DNA of 17,172 nt, taken from Lentisphaeria bacterium UBA1784. Its GTDB lineage: Bacteria; Verrucomicrobiota; Lentisphaeria; Victivallales; Victivallaceae. Under the pieces are notes generated by a model. It ran no database searches. It saw only the letters and a program-made list of their open reading frames with translations, and was not told the origin of the DNA. Positions within the stretch are counted from its first letter, which is position 1. Each line of letters begins with the position of its first letter. This document shows positions 7,179 to 13,336 of the stretch, one piece after another. A program made the position numbers and the translations under genes. The stretch lies in NCBI GenBank assembly GCA_002315455.1, contig DCGG01000041.1:3698-20869 (forward strand). Direction: 5' to 3'.

Positions 7179-7726
7179 GCTCCGGACCTCCCGTTCCGCT
7201 GACGCCAACGGCGGTTTCTGCCCAGCCGGGACCGGGACACCTCCCGGAAACCGGCGATTCCGATCTCCGTGGCAAAAAAGTCAAGGATCAAAGTCCAGAA
7301 CGGCAGGAACATCGCTCCGAAAATAAGCGAAAAAGGGATGAAGAGCGCGATCATGACCGGCATCTTCATGCCGTCCCCGAGCCAGACCATCACCGCAAGC
7401 GAACCGAAAAACGAAGCCAACCCCGCCGCCGCGCCGACGGGCAGGAGCGTCAACAGCTGATCCCGCCGGACAAATTTCCGGGTCAGCACGGCCGCCCCCA
7501 GTTGCAGCAGCAGAAGCAGAATGCTCAGCGGGTATTTCCGCCCCAGCGCAAAGTCCTGAAGCAATCCGGTCAGCACCGCCATGCCGAAGGCAGTCCCGAA
7601 ACCTCTGGAAAAAGCAAAATAAACCAGCGTCAGTCCGAGAATCGGCAACGGCAGCCCCAACTTCCCGAGAAAAAGTTCTATCACAAGGGCCACGCCGCAG
7701 GAAAACAGCAGAAATACTCCTCTCAT
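7175..7726 (-). CDS. mreD: Rod shape-determining protein MreD
   Basis: This is a 183-residue integral membrane protein with about five or six hydrophobic segments, a short polar N-terminus and a basic C-terminal tail (RSRLGRNRRWRQR). Size, hydropathy and position between mreC and PBP2 identify it; MreD sequences are poorly conserved, so context carries much of the weight. It works in the cytoplasmic membrane as part of the elongasome. Its ATG overlaps the mreC stop (ATGA), and its stop overlaps the PBP2 start in the same way, pointing to translational coupling of all three genes. Its own ribosome site is weak, which fits coupling. Confidence 0.9.
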   Translation of the reverse strand: MRGVFLLFSCGVALVIELFLGKLGLPLPILGLTLVYFAFSRGFGTAFGMAVLTGLLQDFALGRKYPLSILLLLLQLGAAVLTRKFVRRDQLLTLLPVGAAAGLASFFGSLAVMVWLGDGMKMPVMIALFIPFSLIFGAMFLPFWTLILDFFATEIGIAGFREVSRSRLGRNRRWRQRNGRSGA

Positions 7727-8589
7727 CGCAAGGGCACCCCGGAAACTCCGTTGCGCCGGGCGATCACCAGAAACCGCAACGAACCGAAATCCGCGGCCGG
7801 CGTCACGAATCCGCTCACCTGAATGCGGTTGGAAAAAGTCGATTCCGCCGAATCAGCAGAGGAAAGTTCCCCCACCAGAATGCCGGCGGGGATGTTCTGC
7901 TCGAATCCGGTGGTGACCACAGCCGCCCCGGGAGCGTAATGAAGATGCACCGGAAGCATGCCCACCGGAACCCCTCCCCTCGCCGCACGGCGCTCGCCGA
8001 AATTCAGCACGCCCACCGCACCGTTCTCCGGGAAGCGGATCGAGACCATCATTGAAGGATCGAAGATGGTGATGATCCGGCAGGAGTGCCGTCCGGTCTC
8101 ATCGACGATGCCGACCAGCCGGGGGCGTCCCTCCGGCGAAAGCGAGAGCACCGCCGCGCCGGGGACCACGCCGTCCGAGCTGCCCCGGTTGACGCTGAAC
8201 CGCTCCCGCCAGAGCAACGGGTCCCGGAGCAGGATCTCCGCACTGACGTAACTCCATCCGGCGGAGGGTCGGAATCCGGCGAGTTTCCGCAGGTCCTGAT
8301 TCTCCTGCAACAATTCGGATGCGGCGGCGGCCTGAAGCGCCAGCGCCCGGTTTTTTTCCTGAAGAGCCTCCACCTTGGCGGCTAATTCCTGCTGGCTGAA
8401 GGCGAGCAAAGTCAGGTCCGAGAGTTCAGCCTCCCCCTGCCGGGTCAGTTCCAGATAGGGGTAGAAGAAATCCCCCGCCACGCGCCCGAAGGAGTAACGG
8501 ATCACGTGGTACCCAAGCAACAGAAGAAGAAATCCGAGGAGAACGGCTCCCCAGATCATCGTCCGGCGCGGCAGTTCCTGTGATCTCAT
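7723..8589 (-). CDS. mreC: Rod shape-determining protein MreC
   Basis: This 288-residue protein has one membrane anchor at about 11-28 and a coiled coil at about 65-105 (AAKVEALQEKNRALALQ). The periplasmic beta domain has the family signatures VNRGSSDGVVPG (133-144) and, near the end, TTGFEQNIPAGILVGE. MreC organises the elongation machinery and activates PBP2. The start at 8589 is preferred: AAAAGG lies about eight bases upstream, and the protein then begins just before the membrane segment. The longer frame reaching 8691 would add 34 cysteine- and proline-rich residues lying over the intergenic hairpin. mreB is not adjacent; ppiB lies 98 bases upstream instead. Confidence 0.94.
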   Translation of the reverse strand: MRSQELPRRTMIWGAVLLGFLLLLLGYHVIRYSFGRVAGDFFYPYLELTRQGEAELSDLTLLAFSQQELAAKVEALQEKNRALALQAAAASELLQENQDLRKLAGFRPSAGWSYVSAEILLRDPLLWRERFSVNRGSSDGVVPGAAVLSLSPEGRPRLVGIVDETGRHSCRIITIFDPSMMVSIRFPENGAVGVLNFGERRAARGGVPVGMLPVHLHYAPGAAVVTTGFEQNIPAGILVGELSSADSAESTFSNRIQVSGFVTPAADFGSLRFLVIARRNGVSGVPLR

Positions 8590-8613
8590 GGCATGGACCT
8601 TTTTTACACAATT

Positions 8614-8643
8614 CCCGCACGTCGGAACACTCCGGTGTGCGGG
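8614..8643. promoter_or_regulatory. 13-bp hairpin between ppiB and mreC
   Basis: The arms 8614-8626 and 8631-8643 pair around an ACAC loop. Eleven pairs are Watson-Crick; the other two are G-U wobbles in a plus-strand RNA but A-C mismatches in a minus-strand RNA. No T-run follows on either strand, so it is not a standard terminator. It lies in the probable 5' leader of the mreC-mreD-mrdA transcript, 25 to 55 bases before the mreC start. Confidence 0.45.
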
Positions 8644-8687
8644 GGGATCGTCCGGTGAAAAACGGCAGAAGGGAAACGCGCTTTCCG

Positions 8688-9179
8688 TCACTCCTCCACG
8701 ATGTCGAGGATCACCACGTCCTGCTCCGGCACATCCTGATGAGGATAGCGGGAACCGGTGGGGACCTGCGCGATGGCATCCACCACCTCCATGCCCTCCG
8801 TCACCTTACCGAAAACGCAGTATCCATAGTGCTGGGGCGTGGGCGCCTTGAAGTCCAGAAAGTCGTTGTCCACCAAGTTGATGAAGAACTGACTGGTGGC
8901 AGAATCCACCACGCTGGTCCGGGCCATGGCCAAGGTCCCCCGCTCGTTGGAGAGGCCGTTGGCGGCTTCATTGCGGATGGGCGCATTGTTGGGCTTCTCG
9001 TTGAACGCCTTGTCCATACCGCCGCCCTGGATCATGAAGCCGGGAATCACCCGGTGGAAAATCGTACCTTTGTAGAAGCCGCTGCGGACGTAGTCGAGGA
9101 AGTTCCTGGTCGTGATGGGGGCTTCCTTCTCAAAGAGCTGGACTTTGATGTCTCCGAAATTGGTCTTGATGGTGAGCAT
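8688..9179 (-). CDS. ppiB: Cyclophilin-type peptidyl-prolyl isomerase, cytoplasmic
   Basis: This 163-residue protein catalyses cis-trans isomerisation of prolyl bonds. Its length and sequence follow E. coli PpiB closely: TIFHRVIPGFMIQGGG (39-54, with catalytic Arg43), then GTLAMART, SATSQFFINLVDNDFLDF, GYCVFGKV and the ending HQDVPEQDVVI. There is no signal peptide, so it is cytoplasmic. The ATG at 9179 has AAGGAG six bases upstream; the in-frame TTG at 9197 has no such support. It lies 54 bases downstream of the acetylesterase gene on the same strand, without a visible terminator between, so the two may be co-transcribed. Confidence 0.95.
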   Translation of the reverse strand: MLTIKTNFGDIKVQLFEKEAPITTRNFLDYVRSGFYKGTIFHRVIPGFMIQGGGMDKAFNEKPNNAPIRNEAANGLSNERGTLAMARTSVVDSATSQFFINLVDNDFLDFKAPTPQHYGYCVFGKVTEGMEVVDAIAQVPTGSRYPHQDVPEQDVVILDIVEE

Positions 9180-9233
9180 TTTCTTCTCCTTTTTCAAATC
9201 CTTTGCGATTGCATTGTCGGAATCGTTACGCTT

Positions 9234-9977
9234 TCAGTGGAAAAGTTCCGCGATGGGCAACTTCTGATCCTTGGCCGCCTGCACGAAAAGTCCGGCGTAG
9301 GTCTGGGCTCCCTCTGCCTGCAGATGCGTGGAGTCTTTCTGCCCCTTGGGATAGTTGGGAGACGCTCCCGGAGCCAGGATCATATAGAACTTTTTGCTCT
9401 CCTCCGGCCCCAGTTTCTTCACGAGGTCGGTGGTGAGTTTATTCATATCCACGCAGGGCACGCCCTCCTTCTCCGCCACCTTGATGGCGGCATCGCAGTA
9501 AGCGCGGAGACCGGCCTTATCCGCCAACTCGCCCGTCTTCTTATCGAAGGTCAGACGGACGATGGAGGTGGCGATCACCGGATTCCCGCCCTTGGCCTTG
9601 ATCTCCCGAATGAACTTGGTGAGATTGGCGGGATATCTCTCTGCAAGAGAACAATGATTGTGGGGCTTCTTGGGATCGAATTTCTTCTGGTCGTTGTGCC
9701 CGAACTGGATCACGACGAAGTCCCCGGCCTTCATTTTGTTGATGACGTTATCCCAATTGCCCCGGTCCTGAATGGTCCACGAGGAAGCGCCGCTGGACCC
9801 CTCGTTGATCACGTTGACGCCCGGTTTGCAGTACTGCGGCAGGGCCATGCCCCACCCCATCAGCGGTGCGCGTTTTTCCCCGTACTTGCAGATGGTGGAG
9901 TCCCCCAGCAGATAGATGTCGGTGGCCATGACGGTCCCGGCGATACAGCAAAACAGCGCGGCGAACAGTTTTTTCAT
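9234..9977 (-). CDS. Secreted CE12-like rhamnogalacturonan acetylesterase (SGNH hydrolase)
   Basis: This 247-residue protein has a signal peptide at 1-18 (MKKLFAALFC, cleavage after VMA). The SGNH motifs are complete: GDST with Ser27 as nucleophile, the block II glycine near INEGSSGASS, FGHND at 92-96, and DSTH with Asp215 and His218. This order and the DSTHLQ ending match the rhamnogalacturonan acetylesterase group (CE12), which removes acetyl groups from pectin. It is unrelated in domain layout to the other esterase in the window. The ATG at 9977 has AAGGGG eight bases upstream and a good promoter. No pectin lyase or transporter gene is nearby, so the substrate rests on family membership. 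Confidence 0.9.
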   Translation of the reverse strand: MKKLFAALFCCIAGTVMATDIYLLGDSTICKYGEKRAPLMGWGMALPQYCKPGVNVINEGSSGASSWTIQDRGNWDNVINKMKAGDFVVIQFGHNDQKKFDPKKPHNHCSLAERYPANLTKFIREIKAKGGNPVIATSIVRLTFDKKTGELADKAGLRAYCDAAIKVAEKEGVPCVDMNKLTTDLVKKLGPEESKKFYMILAPGASPNYPKGQKDSTHLQAEGAQTYAGLFVQAAKDQKLPIAELFH

Positions 9978-10041
9978 CGGATAGTCCCCTTCGTTTCAGG
10001 TTCTCCGGAGGACACGATGGTGCCCGTCCGGTTTCGTTTTG

Positions 10042-10070
10042 AATATACCCCGAAAACCCTTGAAAAGCAA
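10042..10070 (-). promoter_or_regulatory. Promoter of the CE12-like acetylesterase gene
   Basis: On the minus strand TTGCTT (10065-10070) is followed after 17 bases by TATATT (10042-10047). The expected start is about 55-60 bases upstream of the ATG at 9977. It may also serve ppiB. Confidence 0.6.
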
Positions 10071-10100
10071 GCGATATTGCCCTCTTTGTCCGGGAAAAAT

Positions 10101-10129
10101 TTGTCAATTCGCTCCTGTGGAAGTATATT
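10101..10129 (+). promoter_or_regulatory. Promoter of aroC
   Basis: TTGTCA (10101-10106) is followed after 17 bases by TATATT (10124-10129). The predicted leader is about 70 bases long and ends at the AAGGAG ribosome site at 10191-10196. Confidence 0.65.
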
Positions 10130-10206
10130 ATTTCCGAACAGTATCATCCGGCGCTTTGACCTGCCCTCCGCGCGGCGCCGCCGGAATCGGAAGGAGTTGG
10201 AAGATC

Positions 10207-11265
10207 ATGAGCGGAAATACTTTCGGGACCCGGTTCCGGGTCACCACCTTCGGGGAGTCTCACGGACCGGCGCTGGGTTGCGTCATCGACGGAGTCCCGG
10301 CAGGCCTTCCCGTCTCGGCGGAAATGATCCGGCAGGAGCTGGACCGGCGCCGTCCCGGACAGTCCGACGTGACCACGCAGAGACAGGAGTCCGATGCCGT
10401 GGAGATCCTCTCCGGCGTCTTCAATGACGTCGCGGAAGGGACTCCCCTCGCCCTCCTCATCCGCAACGGCGACCAGCGGAGCAGGGACTACGGTCCCCTT
10501 GCGGAAGTATTCCGGCCGGGACACGCCGATCTCGGCTATCAGAAGAAATTCGGCATCCGGGATTACCGGGGCGGCGGACGGGCTTCCGGCAGAGAGACCG
10601 CTGCACGGGTGGCGGCAGGAGCCGTCGCCAAGGCCTTCCTCCACACCCTCGGAGTCTCGGTCCTCGCCTGGACGCAGGAAGTCGCAGGGATTTCAGCCTC
10701 CGCTTTCGATGCCGGGGAGATCGAATGCAATCCCATGCGCAGTCCCGATGCCAAAGCCGCGGAAGCAATGCACGAGGCGGTGCTGGCGGCAAGGGCCTCC
10801 GGAGACAGCGTGGGCGGCATCATCGCCTGCACGGTCAAGGGACTTCCGGCGGGCTGGGGAGAACCGGTATTCGACAAACTGGATGCCCTTCTCGCCCACG
10901 GCATTCTCTCCATCGGAGCAGTGAAGGGGATCGAGTTCGGGGACGGCTTCGCCGCGGCCCGGGCCAAGGGAAGCACCAACAACGACGCGATGACGCCGGA
11001 CGGCTTCAGAAGCAATCACGCAGGAGGCGTTCTCGGCGGGATCTCCACCGGGCAGGAACTGTTTTTCCGGACAGCCTTCAAACCCACGCCATCCATCGGC
11101 ATGGAGCAGGAGACCATCGACCTTCAGGGCGCACCCAGGACCATCAGCATCGCAGGACGGCACGATCCCTGCATCGTTCCCCGGGCGGTCCCGGTGGTGG
11201 AGGCGATGACGGCGCTCGTCCTCGCGGACCTCGCACTGCTTCAGCGCTGTGCCCGCTGCAAATGA
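10207..11265 (+). CDS. aroC: Chorismate synthase
   Basis: This 352-residue enzyme makes chorismate from 5-enolpyruvylshikimate-3-phosphate, the last step of the shikimate pathway, using reduced FMN. All family signatures are present: GESHGPALG (16-24), GQSDVTTQRQESD (51-63), RPGHAD (103-108), GRASGRETAARVA (124-136), then NNDAMTPDGF, HAGGVLGGISTGQ and GRHDPCIVPR near the C-terminus. The start at 10207 follows AAGGAG by ten bases; the open frame extends in phase to 10039, but that part covers the promoter. No other shikimate gene is adjacent, and the downstream plsY gene is convergent. Confidence 0.97.
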   Translation: MSGNTFGTRFRVTTFGESHGPALGCVIDGVPAGLPVSAEMIRQELDRRRPGQSDVTTQRQESDAVEILSGVFNDVAEGTPLALLIRNGDQRSRDYGPLAEVFRPGHADLGYQKKFGIRDYRGGGRASGRETAARVAAGAVAKAFLHTLGVSVLAWTQEVAGISASAFDAGEIECNPMRSPDAKAAEAMHEAVLAARASGDSVGGIIACTVKGLPAGWGEPVFDKLDALLAHGILSIGAVKGIEFGDGFAAARAKGSTNNDAMTPDGFRSNHAGGVLGGISTGQELFFRTAFKPTPSIGMEQETIDLQGAPRTISIAGRHDPCIVPRAVPVVEAMTALVLADLALLQRCARCK

Positions 11266-11334
11266 GGATCAGCGGTCCCGAGGAGGCTTTTCCGGCGCAC
11301 ATCTGCCGGTGCTCCGTCACCTCTTTTTCAAAAG

Positions 11335-11355
11335 CGTTCCGAACGGCTATTTTTT
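11335..11355 (+). terminator. Weak candidate terminator after aroC
   Basis: CGTTCCGAACG forms a short four-pair stem with a three-base loop, followed by GCTA and a T-run (11350-11355). It overlaps the end of the convergent plsY gene. The stem is short, so this is tentative. Confidence 0.3.
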
Positions 11356-12003
11356 GCGCTCGAAGCGGTTCTCGGTGCCATTGAGAAGGCGTTTGATGTT
11401 GGAGGCATGCTTCCAGACCGCCAGCACGCCGATCAGCACGAAGAATCCCATGGTGAGCGGCGAACACGCGACACTCCCGCCGATCCGGCACAGTCCGAGC
11501 AGGATCACCCCGGCCGGCAACGCGATGCTGGCGGAAATGCTGGCAAGAGAAACGTAGCGGCTAGAGAAGAACACCACCGCCCAGACCGCCGCCGCGATCA
11601 GCAGCGGAAGCGGCGCCAGCGCCAGTCCCACTCCGGCGGCGGTGGAGATGCCCTTGCCTCCCCTGAACTTCAGATAGACCGGAAACATGTGTCCGAGGAT
11701 CGTCAGCAATCCCGCAAGGATCGCCGCCACGGCATCATGGGTCAGCAGGTTGACCAGCAGAACCGGGAGCGCCCCCTTCAGAAAGTCGCAGAAGAAGCAG
11801 AACCGGCCCGCACCTTTGCCGATGGAGCGGGTCACGTTGGTGGCCCCGATGTTGCCGGAACCCATTCTGCGGATGTCCACGTGATAAAATTTCCCGATCA
11901 GCAGCCCCGACGGAATCGCACCGATCAGGTACGCGACGATGGCGATCCCGGCATAAAGCGAACAGAAAAGCAGAGGATTTCCTTGAAAGTTGGCGAAGTT
12001 CAT
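11347..12003 (-). CDS. plsY: Acyl-phosphate:glycerol-3-phosphate acyltransferase PlsY
   Basis: This 218-residue membrane enzyme acylates glycerol-3-phosphate from acyl-phosphate, the first step of phospholipid synthesis. It has several membrane segments and the three PlsY signatures in loops: GSGNIGATNV (48-57), KGALPV (77-82) and GHMFPVYLKFRGGKG (104-118). Length is normal for the family. The ATG at 12003 follows GAGGG by about ten bases. It is monocistronic in the window, between convergent aroC and a divergent peptidase gene. Confidence 0.96.
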   Translation of the reverse strand: MNFANFQGNPLLFCSLYAGIAIVAYLIGAIPSGLLIGKFYHVDIRRMGSGNIGATNVTRSIGKGAGRFCFFCDFLKGALPVLLVNLLTHDAVAAILAGLLTILGHMFPVYLKFRGGKGISTAAGVGLALAPLPLLIAAAVWAVVFFSSRYVSLASISASIALPAGVILLGLCRIGGSVACSPLTMGFFVLIGVLAVWKHASNIKRLLNGTENRFERKK

Positions 12004-12011
12004 GATATTTT
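11983..12011 (+). promoter_or_regulatory. Possible promoter of the M24 peptidase gene
   Basis: TTGAAA (11983-11988) is followed after 17 bases by TATTTT (12006-12011). It overlaps the start of the divergent plsY gene and would give a leader of about 100 bases. Confidence 0.35.
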
Positions 12012-12072
12012 ATCCCTCATCTGATGAAACCGGCGGGCCCCCGTATTCCGGCAGACCGCCACGCACGTTCTT

Positions 12073-12101
12073 AACATACAGCGGATGCCCTTTTTTCGCA
12101 A
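12073..12101 (-). promoter_or_regulatory. Possible promoter of plsY
   Basis: On the minus strand TTGCGA (12096-12101) is followed after 17 bases by TATGTT (12073-12078), about 70 bases before the plsY ATG. Confidence 0.4.
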
Positions 12102-12121
12102 CCGCAAAACGAGGTCCCCTC

Positions 12122-13243
12122 ATGGAAAAAATCGCAAAATTGATCTTCGCCTCCGGAGAAGGCTCCGCCGACATGCTCTATGCCGCAGGCTTCTCCACTC
12201 CCGACGAAATTCTCTGGTTCGATCCCGGCAAAGCTCCGACGATCCTCCTCAGCGCTCTCGAATACTCCCGAGGGAAGTCCTCCGCAAGGCCCGGCGTCAC
12301 CGTTCTGCGGGATTCGGAGTTTTCTCCCGGAGCGCGAAAGGCGGAGGAGGTAGTCCTTGAGATCGCACGCAAATTCAAACTCACCGGCTTCGTCGTCCCG
12401 GAAACCTTCCCCTTCGGCCTCGCCGACGCCCTTCTGCACAAAGGGTTGCAGATCCGTCCCGTGATGGGAAGTTTTTTCCCGGAGCGGGAGTTCAAATCGG
12501 AAGCGGAAATGCAGAAGATCACCGTCAGCCTCCGCGCCGCCGAAGCCGGTCTCGCCCGGGGCATCGAAGTCCTGCGTGAGAGCAGGATCGATGCCAAACG
12601 CCAACTGGTCTGGAAACACAAACTCCTCACCAGCGAGATCCTCCGCTGGGAGATCGACCGCACCATGCTGGAACTGGGGATGCTCCCCACCGGCACCATC
12701 TGCGCCGGAGGCCTTCAGGGCGCCCAGCCCCACAATACCGGTTCCGGCGTCCTGCTTGCGGACCACCCCATCGTCATGGACATTTTCCCCCGCTCCCAAA
12801 GCTCCGGATACTGGGGCGACCTCACCCGCACCGTCGTCAAAGGAACCCCTTACCCCATCATGCAGAAAGCATACGATGCCGTTCTGGAGGCGCGAAAACT
12901 GGGCGAGAGTCTGATCAGGATTGGAGCGGATCCCGCCATGATCCACAACCGGGCGGCAGAATATCTGGGTTCTGCCGGATTCCAGACCGGATGCAGCGAT
13001 AACGGAAACTACGGGTTCTTCCACGGCCTCGGCCATGGCGTGGGGCTGGAGATCCATGAGATGCCCCGACTCTCCCCACGAGGCGCCCGGCCCCTCCAAG
13101 GCGGAGAAGTGGTCACGGTGGAACCAGGCCTGTACTACCCGGAATGGGGCGGCATCCGGCTGGAGGATATGGTTTACGTTTCCCCCGCCACGGGTGCAGG
13201 CATCGTCCTCACCCAGGCGCCGGACTTCTTCGTCATCGACTGA
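12122..13243 (+). CDS. M24 family metallopeptidase, Xaa-Pro aminopeptidase-like
   Basis: This 373-residue cytoplasmic protein has a creatinase-like N-terminal domain (about 1-150) and a pita-bread catalytic domain. All five metal ligands are visible: Asp220 (MDIFPR), Asp233 (GDLTRT), His305 (GHGVGLEIHE), Glu334 (VEPGLYYPEWGG) and Glu348 (RLED). It is therefore probably an active two-metal aminopeptidase that removes residues before proline. The two aspartates are 13 residues apart instead of the usual 11, a feature of a subset with the MDIFPR-type motif. The ATG at 12122 follows GAGG by seven bases. There is no signal peptide. Substrate preference cannot be read from the sequence. Confidence 0.9.
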   Translation: MEKIAKLIFASGEGSADMLYAAGFSTPDEILWFDPGKAPTILLSALEYSRGKSSARPGVTVLRDSEFSPGARKAEEVVLEIARKFKLTGFVVPETFPFGLADALLHKGLQIRPVMGSFFPEREFKSEAEMQKITVSLRAAEAGLARGIEVLRESRIDAKRQLVWKHKLLTSEILRWEIDRTMLELGMLPTGTICAGGLQGAQPHNTGSGVLLADHPIVMDIFPRSQSSGYWGDLTRTVVKGTPYPIMQKAYDAVLEARKLGESLIRIGADPAMIHNRAAEYLGSAGFQTGCSDNGNYGFFHGLGHGVGLEIHEMPRLSPRGARPLQGGEVVTVEPGLYYPEWGGIRLEDMVYVSPATGAGIVLTQAPDFFVID

Positions 13244-13270
13244 CGGCGCCGTTTCTCCTCCCCCTGCACG

Positions 13271-13309
13271 CAAAAACGGGGTACCGGAACCTCTGCTCCG
13301 GCACCCCGT
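13271..13309 (-). terminator. Intrinsic terminator after secA
   Basis: The arms of 13276-13309 form a 13-position stem with one mismatch (ACGGGGT and CCGGA against their complements) and an eight-base loop. Read on the minus strand it is followed at once by TTTTTG (13271-13276), so it fits a Rho-independent terminator for secA. It lies 28 bases past the secA stop. On the plus strand there is no good T-run, though the hairpin may also shield the convergent peptidase transcript. Confidence 0.75.
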
Positions 13310-13336
13310 GTCGTTGTTATCGCCGTTTTCGGGAAA

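Noticed and set aside
8590..8691. In-phase upstream extension of mreC by 34 codons
   Set aside because: It covers the intergenic hairpin, encodes an unlikely Cys/Pro-rich segment before a normal MreC N-terminus, and overlaps the ppiB stop; the ATG at 8589 has a ribosome site.
10039..10206. In-phase upstream extension of aroC by 56 codons
   Set aside because: It contains the TTGTCA/TATATT promoter, and the AAGGAG site and conserved N-terminus place the start at 10207.
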